Shown here: piece after piece, positions 19,171 to 28,258 of the stretch
How the letters are laid out: each line of letters opens with the position of its first letter
Numbering within the stretch: the stretch's first letter is position 1
Assembly (NCBI GenBank): GCA_947467385.1
Contig: CANIHJ010000008.1
Location: 1-39,305 of the forward strand
Direction: 5' to 3'
Source of the DNA: Deltaproteobacteria bacterium
GTDB lineage: Bacteria; Bdellovibrionota_C; UBA2361; OMII01
Length of the DNA stretch: 39,305 nucleotides
Notes under the pieces: generated by a model
The model's input: only the letters and a program-made list of their open reading frames with translations
What the model was told of the DNA's origin: nothing
Databases searched by the model: none
Program-made: the position numbers and the translations under genes

Positions 19171-19362
19171 ATGGCAACTGGAATCTTCGCTGCAGGACTT
19201 AACGTCATCCCCGGACTCGACTTCATCTGTGCATCACTCGCGCTAGCGTATATCAGCCGACTTCTCTTCCAGCAAATTTCGGCGCATGACTCCGTCGGCG
19301 CCCTCTACAGCGCGGTGAAGGTGTCGCTTCGCGATCAGCACGTGGTGCCGCGCAAGTGGTAG
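19171..19362 (+). CDS. Small hypothetical protein, 63 residues
   Basis: The ATG at 19171 has GGAGGG (19158-19163) seven bases upstream, a strong ribosome binding site, and tandem promoter-like repeats precede it. The protein has a hydrophobic first half (IFAAGLNVIPGLDF, then CASLALAYISRLLF), perhaps one membrane-associated helix, and a basic C-terminal end. No family recognised. The good initiation signals argue it is expressed, possibly at high level. Confidence 0.65.
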   Translation: MATGIFAAGLNVIPGLDFICASLALAYISRLLFQQISAHDSVGALYSAVKVSLRDQHVVPRKW

Positions 19363-19472
19363 CGGCGTCGGTTGTATTTGCTCCCCGTGGTTGATGCAGG
19401 TATCTTTCCACAGGCTATTGAAGGGCTTCGATCGGGAGTCCCCTGCTCACTATGAAATGAAGTTAGTTAACG

Positions 19473-21917
19473 ATGATTGGGGACCAAACCTCTCTACCGC
19501 TAGGCAACAATCCAGAAGAAGTCTCCGAACAAGCCTGGGGTATGCAACAGCACGATCTTCTTTCAGGTCTTAACGACCCCCAGCAGCGGGCCGTTCTCCA
19601 CGGAGACGGGCCTATCTTGGTTCTGGCCGGCGCCGGAAGTGGCAAGACGCGAGTCCTTACGCACCGAGTCGCGCAGCTCATTAGCGAGCGAGGGGTTCGC
19701 GCCACCCACATCCTGGCGGTGACTTTTACAAACAAAGCCGCCGAGGAGATGCGCGCACGGCTCAAGGCGCTCCTTGCCGATCGCGCCGAAGGGCTCTGGA
19801 TCTCAACCTTTCACTCGTCGGGCCTCAGAATCCTGCGCCACAACGCCCAATTGCTCGGGTACACCAACCAGTTCGTTGTGTACGACGACCAGGACAGCAA
19901 AGGCGTCCTTAAGCAGGTGCTCAAGGAGCTTTCCATCAACGAGGACCGCTACCCACTCGACGGATTCTCGCGCGCCATTGACCGTTGGAAGAACAACTTT
20001 GTGCTCCCAGCTGAAGCAGGCAAGATGGCCTTTAGCGTCGAAAACGATCTCCAGGCCCAGGTGTACGCGCGCTACCAGGAGCTCCTGCTCGCCGCGAATG
20101 CGATGGACTTTGGCGACTTGCTCGTGAACACGGTGCGGGTGCTGCGTGAGTTTCCCGACGTGCTTGAGTACTACCGGCGCACCCTGCATTACATCCTGGT
20201 CGATGAGTTTCAGGACACTAACAAGGTCCAGTACCTATTCATTAGGCTGATATCGGAGCCAAGGCGAAATCTTTTTGTTGTGGGCGATGACGACCAGTCA
20301 ATTTATGGCTTCCGTGGGGCCACCATCAGCAACATCCTGGAGTTCGAGAAGGACTTCCCCAACACGCAGGTCGTGAAGCTTGAGCAGAACTACCGCTCGA
20401 CTGGCACCATCCTTGATGCTGCCCATGCGGTGATTGAGAAGAATAAGGCGCGCAAGGCGAAGAAGCTGTGGACCTCGGGAGATCCGGGGGAGAAAATCCG
20501 AACCTTCATCGGTTACGACGAAAACATGGAGGCGGAGTTTATCGCCTCTGAGATACGGAAGCTCGTTTCGGAGGGGCGCAAGCACCTTGAGATAGCCGTT
20601 CTCTATCGTACAAATGCCCAAACCCGCGCGCTGGAAGAGGCGCTTGTGAGGGCCAAAGTTCCCTACAAGATCTATGGGGGCCTAAAGTTCTTCGACCGCA
20701 AGGAGGTCAAGGACATGCTGGCCTATCTGCGCTTGCTGGTTAATCCCTCCGACAACCAGGCGTTCCAGCGCGTCGTTAACACGCCGCCGCGTGGCATCGG
20801 TGCGCAGGCTATCCAGGCGATAGCGGAGGAGTCGCGCCGTTCCTCGAAGCCATTCCTGCACGCTTCGGTTGCGGTTGCGGAGGAGAACAAGAGCGTCAAA
20901 AAGTTCGTCGAACTAGTCGTGGAGCTAAAGACGGCGGCTGCGCAGATGCCCCTTGGGCAGCTGATAGGGTTTATCGTTGAGCGGTCGGAGTATGGTCCTC
21001 GGCTTGCCGCGATGAAGGATCCCACCGCGCAGTCTCGTATTGAAAACCTCCAGGAGCTTGAGTCGCTCGGGCGCACGATGGAGCGGGAGGGGCACGACAA
21101 AGAGGCCGACATCAAGGACTTCCTGGATCGTATTTCGCTCACTTCAAGCGCCGACATCCCAGCAGCTGAGAGCGGCGCACAGCGGCCGCAGGAGAAGCCG
21201 GACACGGTGTCTCTTATGACGCTTCATCTTGCGAAGGGATTGGAGTTTCCAGTGGTGTTTTTGAGCGGCCTTGAGGAAGGGCTTCTCCCGCACTACAGAT
21301 CGATTGACGATAACGTAGCGATCGAAGAGGAGCGGCGCCTGTGCTACGTCGGCATCACTCGAGCGATGCAGGTGCTCTACTTCACCCGCTCCTACTATCG
21401 CGGAATGTTCGCGTCGGGCGGGAGCGCCGGAAGCGCGGGCGGGGCGCGAATCGTTAGCCGCTTCGCAAAAGATGTTGCGCGAGAGCGGATGAGCGCAGTT
21501 GGAACCGAGCGCTCGCAGGGAGCAACGTTCATGGAGGGCTATCCGAGATTCTCGTTTGAGGACGAGGATGCGGACGATGAGGGCTTAAGCTCTTGGAAGC
21601 GCAGGCAGGGTTACACGAGGCGCGCAGAGCGGCCTGAGCCGCGCGCCAACGTGTCCCTGGACCAGATTCGGAACATGCTTGCGCCTGCTGACGCAATCCA
21701 AAAGAAGGTGGAGCCGCCCAAGGAGTACTTTGACAAGCCAGCGGCAGCGCTCGAGCAGCTTGCGGCTGGGGTGAGGGTAATCCATCCCTCCTTTGGCAGC
21801 GGAGCCGTTGAGTCCCTGAGCGGAAGCGGCGGAGCAGCAACGGTGACGATCCGATTTGAGGGCTTCGAGGAGCCAAAGAAGCTCGTGTACCGCTTCGCAA
21901 AGCTCGTCCTAGCCTAG
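19473..21917 (+). CDS. pcrA: ATP-dependent DNA helicase, PcrA/UvrD type
   Basis: 3'-5' SF1A helicase for repair and removal of RecA or transcription conflicts. All motifs are visible: Q-motif LNDPQQRAV, I AGAGSGKT (52-59), Ia TFTNKAAEEM, II VDEFQDTN, III VGDDDQSIYGFRGA, IV NYRS, V LMTLHLAKGLEFPVVFLSG, and VI EERRLCYVGITRA. A C-terminal PcrA-like module follows (VRVIHPSFGSGAVESLSG). The 814-residue length is normal for PcrA/UvrD, which cannot be told apart firmly here. The start has a poor ribosome binding site; an ATG at 19542 is an alternative that still keeps the Q-motif. Confidence 0.95.
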   Translation: MIGDQTSLPLGNNPEEVSEQAWGMQQHDLLSGLNDPQQRAVLHGDGPILVLAGAGSGKTRVLTHRVAQLISERGVRATHILAVTFTNKAAEEMRARLKALLADRAEGLWISTFHSSGLRILRHNAQLLGYTNQFVVYDDQDSKGVLKQVLKELSINEDRYPLDGFSRAIDRWKNNFVLPAEAGKMAFSVENDLQAQVYARYQELLLAANAMDFGDLLVNTVRVLREFPDVLEYYRRTLHYILVDEFQDTNKVQYLFIRLISEPRRNLFVVGDDDQSIYGFRGATISNILEFEKDFPNTQVVKLEQNYRSTGTILDAAHAVIEKNKARKAKKLWTSGDPGEKIRTFIGYDENMEAEFIASEIRKLVSEGRKHLEIAVLYRTNAQTRALEEALVRAKVPYKIYGGLKFFDRKEVKDMLAYLRLLVNPSDNQAFQRVVNTPPRGIGAQAIQAIAEESRRSSKPFLHASVAVAEENKSVKKFVELVVELKTAAAQMPLGQLIGFIVERSEYGPRLAAMKDPTAQSRIENLQELESLGRTMEREGHDKEADIKDFLDRISLTSSADIPAAESGAQRPQEKPDTVSLMTLHLAKGLEFPVVFLSGLEEGLLPHYRSIDDNVAIEEERRLCYVGITRAMQVLYFTRSYYRGMFASGGSAGSAGGARIVSRFAKDVARERMSAVGTERSQGATFMEGYPRFSFEDEDADDEGLSSWKRRQGYTRRAERPEPRANVSLDQIRNMLAPADAIQKKVEPPKEYFDKPAAALEQLAAGVRVIHPSFGSGAVESLSGSGGAATVTIRFEGFEEPKKLVYRFAKLVLA

Positions 21918-21985
21918 GGGCAGATTGCGGCTGGTTTAAAGTTCAGCGTAGCGGCTCGGCGACGTTTCGGGGCAAACTATCGCCC

Positions 21986-23665
21986 ATGGATTCTGCCGGG
22001 CTGATACACCCCCTCTCGCTCAACATCGGCGCATACCTTGCCATCGCCGCGATTGTGCTCGGGATGTTGGCCACAAGCTCGTTTGTCACGGTGTGGCGCG
22101 GGTATGCGCTGAAAGACATGGCCTTGGCGGCCCTCATCTGTACGATATCAGCCCTGGCGCTGATGCCGTCGCTGCAGCACGCGGCGGATCTTCGTACCTC
22201 CCCGGACTCGGTTGAGTATGCGGTGGGGGCGCTCAACATATTTTCGCACGGCAGGTATGAGATCACCGTGGCTGGGCAGGCGTTCCCCCCGCGCTACCCG
22301 ATCGGCTTCTCGCTCTTTGTCGTCTTGCCGAGCATTATTCTTGGTGGCCCGGGTTCTCTTGGTATAGGGGTATGGGGTGTTGCCTTCCTAGCCGCGCTTG
22401 GGGTCGGAGCGGCCTACCTTGCTGCCCGAAAGCTCTGGAGCATGTCTGCGGGACTTCTTGCGTCTGCGGTCGTGCTGCTGTTGCCTGGCTACACCGGGGG
22501 GGCACAAGAGGTGCTGAGTTTTGCTCCAACCGCAGCGCTTGGGCTCGGAGTGTTTGCGTTCATCGTTGCAGGGCCGCAGGGAGGCACGGCGCGCTGGCTC
22601 GCAGCGGGACTCGCCACCATGGTAGCCGCCGCGTGTCGGCCCCTGTGCGCAGTCCTGCTGATTCCTATCGTGGTAGCCTGGTGGTATGAGCGCCCTCGGC
22701 GCGGCTTTGGCCTTCTGACAGCCATCCTGCCGACAGCGGCCTGGGGTTTAGTGACCGGCTGGTATGACGCCGTGGTGTTTGGGGACCCGATGCGAACCGG
22801 CTATCACCTGTGGTGCCCGATCCCGTACGATTATCCACAGCTTCTCCTCAGCGTGGGATATCTTGTGGATAACCTTCCGCCCCTTCTGGCCAGTGGAGCC
22901 CCGTTTATTTTGCTCGTCGCCGCCCTTGGGGCGGTCTCGCTGCGGGCGCGATCTCTGCAAGCAGCGCCCCTGGGCGCGATATGCATCGCGATTATTGTTG
23001 CGGCTGTCGTGCCGCTCCAGTTTCACCTGCTGTATTTCTATCCGTGGATGCCCTACTTCCTCTTCAGTAGCGCGATCCTCTCGCCGCTTGCGGCCTGTGC
23101 GCTGGCATGGCTTGTTGAGCGGGCGCTATCAACCGGAGTTGTGCTTATAGCGATTGTGGCGCTTGCGCTTGGGGCACTAGGCGCATCTGCCATTTCCCGG
23201 AGCGGCCCGTATCGGCAGGCAGCCCAGAGCGAGCAGCTCGCTGTGCTGGAGTCGGTTGCCGAGCGGCTGCGTAGTGAGCGGGACACGGATGTCGTGATTA
23301 TTACCGGCCGAAACCTTGCGCATGTCGAGGCTGCAACGGGCGCAATTGCTCTTCCCATCTCGCGGCGGGTTGAGTACGCCTCGAAGGTCCTCGCCCCTCA
23401 GCGCATTGCGCTTGGAAATATCTCGGGAATAGTCCCGACGGACCACCGAAATATCCGGCTCCTAAAGGGCGGGGCAGTAGAGGCGGTTGAGGGAACGGTG
23501 CTGGACGATCCCGGCTTTGTCGCAAAGCTTCTTAGCAAGGGGATGCCTGTGCTGCTCGACATTACATCCCTATCAACTGATGAGCGGGCTGCCGTCCTTG
23601 ATCGCTTCGAGGTTGAGGCGCTGGGATCGGGCGTTGGTAAGGTAACGTCTGTCCGGGCCTCGTGA
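21986..23665 (+). CDS. Multi-pass membrane protein, GT-C glycosyltransferase-like
   Basis: A 559-residue protein with about ten or more hydrophobic segments and a soluble C-terminal part from ~430. After the first helices a periplasmic loop reads TSPDSVEYAVGALNI, with an acidic residue at the place of the GT-C metal/acceptor motif, followed by PPRYPIGFSLFVV. This resembles dolichyl-phosphate-sugar-type transferases, but the DE pair is not clear, so substrate and even activity are uncertain. It follows the helicase by 68 bp and may be co-transcribed. Two perfect DnaA boxes occur inside the gene (22831-22839 and 22864-22872). Confidence 0.65.
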   Translation: MDSAGLIHPLSLNIGAYLAIAAIVLGMLATSSFVTVWRGYALKDMALAALICTISALALMPSLQHAADLRTSPDSVEYAVGALNIFSHGRYEITVAGQAFPPRYPIGFSLFVVLPSIILGGPGSLGIGVWGVAFLAALGVGAAYLAARKLWSMSAGLLASAVVLLLPGYTGGAQEVLSFAPTAALGLGVFAFIVAGPQGGTARWLAAGLATMVAAACRPLCAVLLIPIVVAWWYERPRRGFGLLTAILPTAAWGLVTGWYDAVVFGDPMRTGYHLWCPIPYDYPQLLLSVGYLVDNLPPLLASGAPFILLVAALGAVSLRARSLQAAPLGAICIAIIVAAVVPLQFHLLYFYPWMPYFLFSSAILSPLAACALAWLVERALSTGVVLIAIVALALGALGASAISRSGPYRQAAQSEQLAVLESVAERLRSERDTDVVIITGRNLAHVEAATGAIALPISRRVEYASKVLAPQRIALGNISGIVPTDHRNIRLLKGGAVEAVEGTVLDDPGFVAKLLSKGMPVLLDITSLSTDERAAVLDRFEVEALGSGVGKVTSVRAS

Positions 23666-23721
23666 TGCTCGGAGCTGCGCCATCGGCTGAGGGCGAACTG
23701 CGGATCCGTCGAGGATGAAAG

Positions 23722-23997
23722 CTAGAGGTCCGTCAGGTCGCCTTCCTCAACGATCTTGATGTCCTCATACGGGGCTGTTTTCCGCCGGTAGAACTCAAGG
23801 GCGATGCAGTTTAGGAATCCGACAACCTCGTTGTGGTCGGCGTACCGCATCTCCTTGCCGTACACCTTCTCGATAAGGAGGCTTACGATGTAGTTCATGT
23901 GGCCCGGCCGCTGCATGCGGTCTTGGGGGACGATCTCTGCGAGCGCATTCAACAGCTCCTGGTACTGCTTTCTGTCCTTCCGTCCGATGTATGGCAT
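23722..23997 (-). CDS. Small conserved protein (DUF6899-like), 91 residues
   Basis: The ATG at 23997 is preceded by AAGGAG at seven bases. The protein starts MPYIGRKDRKQYQELL and ends with YRRKTAPYEDIKIVEEGD. From memory this pattern (MPYI...R, GHxNY, YRR..APYED.KI...GD) belongs to a small conserved family of unknown function, also seen in phages, that I know as DUF6899; this was not checked. It lies 13 bp downstream of the ribokinase-like gene, as the third gene of that operon. The frame is open upstream but the added residues are unnatural. Confidence 0.75.
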   Translation of the reverse strand: MPYIGRKDRKQYQELLNALAEIVPQDRMQRPGHMNYIVSLLIEKVYGKEMRYADHNEVVGFLNCIALEFYRRKTAPYEDIKIVEEGDLTDL

Positions 23998-24010
23998 GGC
24001 ATTGCTCCTT

Positions 24011-24991
24011 CTATGAGTAAAACTGCGAAAAGCGCTGAACGTCCGCGGCGGTCGGCATCGACGGAGCGGTTCCTCCCCGCTCGGTTGAAAGCCCCGCAAC
24101 GACCGTTGCGTACCGTATCGCCTGCGGGAGATCTCCCTGAAACTTTACGATGCCCGCAGCGAGCCCGCCGTTGAATGCGTCCCCTGCCCCGGTTGTATCT
24201 ACCGGAGTCACCGGGATGGAGGGGATGCGCAGGATCTCGCCTTGGTTGATTGAGCGAACCTTGCCGGAGGCTACCCGGCGCTGAAAGAGGATCGACCCCT
24301 GGCTCCCGACGGTGATGAGGACGGTTGGCGACGGTAGGTGCTCGCACAGCGCCTTGAGCTCATCGTCTGAAAGGAGCGTAATGTCCTTCTCCAGGCGGTG
24401 GCCCGTGAACTTCTCAAGCAGATACGCGGCCTCTGTCTCGTTGGGCGTTATGCAGTCAGCGAAGGCTAGCAGCTCCGGGGACACCCCTGGGTTGATCGGC
24501 GCCGGATTGAAGATCGAGAACAGGCCCTTGGTTCGGCCGTAGTGCAAGGTGTCCTCGGCCGCCTTTAAGTTGCTCTCGGCCTGAAGCAGGAGGACCTGCA
24601 CGTTCGGCTGCGCAGACAGGATCGACGTTACGTGATCTGATGTGAGAGCGTCGTTTGCGCCTAGCGCCACGACGATGGCGTTCTCTGCGTGCTCGTTGAC
24701 GACGATAGAGGCAGCGCCCGTGGGCTTGTCCTCGACGACGAGCAGGGCAGTCGGCAGCCCCTCATGTTCTGTCCACTCGCGGTAGCCGTGACCAAACAGG
24801 TCGTTGCCGATGGCGCCGATGAAGAGCGTTGGCACTCCCTGGCGGTGCGCTGCCACGGCTTGGTTTGAGCCCTTGCCGCCCGGTCCCGTTAAGAACTCGC
24901 CGATGCGGGTCTCGCCGGTGGAGGGAAACGTGGCGACCTTGAAGGCAAGATCCTGGACGAAGCTTCCGATAACTGCAACTCGTGCGCTCAT
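24011..24991 (-). CDS. Ribokinase-like sugar/nucleoside kinase (PfkB family)
   Basis: PfkB enzymes phosphorylate sugars or nucleosides; ribokinase makes ribose-5-phosphate. The 326-residue protein has the PfkB landmarks GPGGKGSNQAVAAHRQG near the N-terminus, then NPAPINPG and TPNETEAAYL, the anion hole and catalytic Asp in PVDTTGAGDAFNGG. These are closest to RbsK among PfkB proteins that I recall. It overlaps the upstream deoxyribosyltransferase-like gene by 4 bp (ATGA), so translation is coupled. Context suggests it phosphorylates the sugar released from nucleosides; ribose itself is likely but unproven. Confidence 0.88.
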   Translation of the reverse strand: MSARVAVIGSFVQDLAFKVATFPSTGETRIGEFLTGPGGKGSNQAVAAHRQGVPTLFIGAIGNDLFGHGYREWTEHEGLPTALLVVEDKPTGAASIVVNEHAENAIVVALGANDALTSDHVTSILSAQPNVQVLLLQAESNLKAAEDTLHYGRTKGLFSIFNPAPINPGVSPELLAFADCITPNETEAAYLLEKFTGHRLEKDITLLSDDELKALCEHLPSPTVLITVGSQGSILFQRRVASGKVRSINQGEILRIPSIPVTPVDTTGAGDAFNGGLAAGIVKFQGDLPQAIRYATVVAGLSTERGGTAPSMPTAADVQRFSQFYS

Positions 24992-25641
24992 AGCAGCCCC
25001 TTGTCGAGCTTGGACTGGAGGAGCTCCAGCGCCTTGGCGTGCGGTACGCGCACGTCAAAACCCGATCCCGGAAAGAGGCGCGCCCACTCGTACACGCGCT
25101 CCCTGTGCTCAGGGGGTAGCACGGGTGTGCTCTGGCGAGCAGTGTCGAGCGCTGCGATGACGAGCTTTGCCAGCTCCTCAGTTGCAAACTGGGCAGCCTG
25201 TGGGCCCGTCATGCCACGCTCCTCGGTCCCCTGCTTGTAGAGGGAGACACTGTCGATGAGGACAATCTCAGTGCGTGGAAAGCCGGACAGCATCAGGTTC
25301 CACGGGACGCTGCGTGCATCGCCGGCCTGGCGGAAATCGGTGCGAAGGATGACCGCTGGAATATCAAGCATCTTTGCGAAGAGGAACTCAGCGGCAGTTC
25401 CAGAGTCGAGCTCTGGGCCGTCGAAGTGGAATATGCCGAGGTCACTCGACATGCAGTAGTAGAGGTCGTGGTTGCGGATGTAGAGGGAAGTGGCTTCGCG
25501 TAGCTCAAGGTCCTGGGGCACAACGCATTTGTACCGATTGTCTGAGAGCTTCTCGATAGCTTCAACGAGCAGCGCGTTCCCGACAAGGTGCTTGAGCGAG
25601 AAGAGCTCTCCCGCAAAGTAAATGGAATAAGGGTGTGCCAT
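24988..25641 (-). CDS. Nucleoside 2-deoxyribosyltransferase-like protein
   Basis: Ndt-family enzymes cleave or exchange the N-glycosidic bond of (deoxy)nucleosides or nucleotides through a catalytic Glu. The 217-residue protein begins HPYSIYFAGELFSLKH (typical strand-loop of the fold) and continues with SSDLGIFHFDGPELDSGTAA followed by EFLFAKMLDIPAVILRTDFR. The Glu after TAA is at the place of the family nucleophile. The C-terminal ~90 residues are less familiar. It is the first gene of a three-gene leftward operon with the ribokinase-like gene, which makes a salvage pathway (release of the sugar, then phosphorylation) the natural reading. Confidence 0.8.
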   Translation of the reverse strand: MAHPYSIYFAGELFSLKHLVGNALLVEAIEKLSDNRYKCVVPQDLELREATSLYIRNHDLYYCMSSDLGIFHFDGPELDSGTAAEFLFAKMLDIPAVILRTDFRQAGDARSVPWNLMLSGFPRTEIVLIDSVSLYKQGTEERGMTGPQAAQFATEELAKLVIAALDTARQSTPVLPPEHRERVYEWARLFPGSGFDVRVPHAKALELLQSKLDKGLL

Positions 25642-25702
25642 GGTGTGGTTGTAGCGCAGCTAGGGGACACTTCCAATAGCCCTGACGGGCGCCGGAAGCG
25701 CG

Positions 25703-28258
25703 CTACGCCCCTGCGGGCCGGAGCGCCCGGCGGGAGGCCTCGCGCAGCAGCAGCTCAAGTAGAAAGAGCAGCAGGGCTGCCATGAGGAAGAGGTGTGCCA
25801 CCTCGCGCCTCTCAAGCACCTGGGTCATGAGCGGCCGAATGTCATCAGGAGTCGGGTTTATCTTGCCTCCTGTTCGGTTGGCGATCGCCTGCAGCAGCTC
25901 AAGGTTAGGGGTGCGGTGCTGCTGCTCTCCGAAGAGCTCGCCAGAGAGAGTCCACGCAACCTCGGGAAGCTTCTGGCTGCCCAGCGACACGGTTGCTCGG
26001 TAGGTACCCGCCGCAGCTCCCGCGAGGCGCGCCTGGTAGTGTCCCCTCTGCTTGGGAGAGAACGGGAGGTCTCGCGACTCTCCGGAGGGAAGAACGACGG
26101 TGGCGGCCACTGAGCTGACGCGCGGCTCCTCAAAGAGCGAGAGATCGATGATGAGATCGCTGCCTTCTACCCACGTGCGCAGGTCGAATTGGGTTGAGAG
26201 CGGCTTCTCCAGCGGGCTTGGTTGCGCCGACTCGACGAGGTCGGACCAAAACTCCTCAATGCCGTGCCACCGAAGCCACGGCGCCGACCACCGGCCGTTG
26301 GCGTCTGAAGTGAACGCGATTGCTCGCCCCCCGCCCACCTTCCATGAGGCAAGGAGTGGATAGCGCTTGTCCTCCTCGGAAACGAGGAGCTCTGTTGCCG
26401 CACCGCGCCGCGAGAGCGTCTCGACGAAGCCGCGCAGCGGAGGAAAGCTGTCGATGCGGGTCGATCGCACACCGTCGGGGCCAAGCAGGACCGGGATCTG
26501 GGGCTCCTCTTTCAGCGTGCGCTCGCCCGAGGCCACCTTGATGTCGGAGAGAAAGATGCGCGGCAGGTTGCGGGGATCGTTGGTCTGGTAGAAGGATCCC
26601 CCGCCTTGGTTCGCAATCTCCACGAGGAAGGCGTCTGGTGCGTCTGTGCCGACAAGTACCGTCGAAACCGTGATGCCCAGGAGTCGCATCTGGTGGATGA
26701 GGTTAAAGTAAAATGGGCCCTGGTCAGGGATCTGCCCATCGGTGAGCACGATGAGGTGCTTCCTGCCGGCACTTACCCGCGACAGTCCCCGGCGGCCCTC
26801 CTCAAGCGCGGGATAGAGGTTGGTTCGGTTTGTGGGAAAGAGCCGGCTGATGCGATCTGAGGCGGTGCCCCGAACATCCCCGACGCGCGACATGGGGAGA
26901 GCGATGAAGGCGACCTCCTCGAAGCCGATGACACCGACGAAGTCGTCGTCCTTCAGTGAGTCGACGACTTCCCGCGCGGCAGCCTTTGCGAACTCAAGGC
27001 GCGAGTCCTCGGCCATGCTGCGGGACTTATCGATGACGAGCTGGACGGCGACATTGAGGCGCTTCTTTTCGGTGTGGGGCGGAACGAGGGTAACTGGCAG
27101 GATGTCCTCGATCGGGGATCCGATGTAGCCGCCGAGGCCAAAGCTTCTATTGCCGCCTACCATGATGAGGCCCCCGCCGTCCCGAACGTACTTGGGGAGA
27201 GCATCGACGAAGCTGCGCGGAAGCGCCGAAGCCGGCACATTGTTGAGAATCACGGCCCGAAATTGCGACGGCGGTTCGCTCGAGGCAACCGCGGCCTGAG
27301 CCACGCGAGCCTCTAGCTCGTACGCCTGGCTCTTGAGGATCTGGGTTAGGTAGCGCTCATCATCGAGCGTCCCGGATAGAAGTAGCACCCGGCTGCGTCG
27401 TTCGCTGCTGAGCCAGCTCGTTTTGGTGACCGAATGAGGGCCATCGGCATCACGCCACGAGAGCGTGGCTGTGACCATGTTGAGGCCCTCAAGCGCTGGG
27501 TTTGTCTGTGCTGTCACGAGCACGTCTTCGCCAGGCGGGACCCGTAGCTGCTTTGAGAGCACAACACCCTCTCCGTGCTTGACGACGAGCTCGGCGTCGT
27601 GCGGCTCCGTGGAGCCGCTTGTTACCGTCGCTCGAACCTCTGCCGCCTTCTTTGCTTTAACGGTAAGCGGCACGTAGAGCTGGGAGATCGAAAGGGCGTT
27701 CTGGGGGGACTCGCCGGCAGCCGTGAGGGGAAAAATCTTCGGCTGGCCGGCTGATGACAGGGCAGAAACTGCGCTGCCGGTGGTCTCATATCCGTCCGAG
27801 AGAAGCAGCACCACGGGCGAGGAAAGCGAAGATGCCTCCCTGAGGGCAGCACCCAGGTCTGACGCCCCGGTATCGAGCTTCTCTGAGCCGCGCCGCACAG
27901 TAGCAAATGGGGCACCAGCGGAGGTGCCAGAGGCGGAGACGAAGCGGCTAAACGGGAAGACGGTCAGCGGAACGCCAAGAGCCGAGGAAATCGACTCAGC
28001 GCCCTGCAACAGCGCGTCTCCCTGGGCCACCGCGACGCTTGAGGAGATGTCGACAAGAACCGGCAGGCTTCGCGAGGGCTGCTGTCTCGACAAGAAGGGC
28101 TGCGCAAGGGCGCAGGAAAGCGCCGAGAGAGTTCCTGCCCGCAGCAGGGCCAGCAAGATCGGCTTCCCGGAACGGTTCCTCTTGGTTCGCAGTGTGAGCG
28201 CTAAGGCGATGAGCGAAAGCGGGATGAGGGCAAGGAGCTGGGGAATCGCAAAGCTCAT
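25703..28258 (-). CDS. Large membrane protein with two VWA-like domains and a GATase-like region
   Basis: The 851-residue protein is the last gene of the MoxR/DUF58/VWA operon. From the N-terminus: a membrane helix at about 5-25, a second near 35-55, a first VWA-like domain (LPVLVDISSSV, then VVLLLSDGYETTG), an Ig-like stretch, and a GATase1-like segment (FRAVILNNVPASALP, GGGLIMVGGNRSFG). Next is a second VWA domain with MIDAS motif DKSRS near residue 410 and LIVLTDGQIPDQG. A final helix (LFLMAALLLFLLELLL) and a basic tail close it. The ATG at 28258 overlaps the upstream stop by 4 bp (ATGA); 30 upstream codons in the open frame are ignored. Known: such proteins accompany MoxR AAA+ ATPases. 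Substrate unknown. Confidence 0.85.
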   Translation of the reverse strand: MSFAIPQLLALIPLSLIALALTLRTKRNRSGKPILLALLRAGTLSALSCALAQPFLSRQQPSRSLPVLVDISSSVAVAQGDALLQGAESISSALGVPLTVFPFSRFVSASGTSAGAPFATVRRGSEKLDTGASDLGAALREASSLSSPVVLLLSDGYETTGSAVSALSSAGQPKIFPLTAAGESPQNALSISQLYVPLTVKAKKAAEVRATVTSGSTEPHDAELVVKHGEGVVLSKQLRVPPGEDVLVTAQTNPALEGLNMVTATLSWRDADGPHSVTKTSWLSSERRSRVLLLSGTLDDERYLTQILKSQAYELEARVAQAAVASSEPPSQFRAVILNNVPASALPRSFVDALPKYVRDGGGLIMVGGNRSFGLGGYIGSPIEDILPVTLVPPHTEKKRLNVAVQLVIDKSRSMAEDSRLEFAKAAAREVVDSLKDDDFVGVIGFEEVAFIALPMSRVGDVRGTASDRISRLFPTNRTNLYPALEEGRRGLSRVSAGRKHLIVLTDGQIPDQGPFYFNLIHQMRLLGITVSTVLVGTDAPDAFLVEIANQGGGSFYQTNDPRNLPRIFLSDIKVASGERTLKEEPQIPVLLGPDGVRSTRIDSFPPLRGFVETLSRRGAATELLVSEEDKRYPLLASWKVGGGRAIAFTSDANGRWSAPWLRWHGIEEFWSDLVESAQPSPLEKPLSTQFDLRTWVEGSDLIIDLSLFEEPRVSSVAATVVLPSGESRDLPFSPKQRGHYQARLAGAAAGTYRATVSLGSQKLPEVAWTLSGELFGEQQHRTPNLELLQAIANRTGGKINPTPDDIRPLMTQVLERREVAHLFLMAALLLFLLELLLREASRRALRPAGA

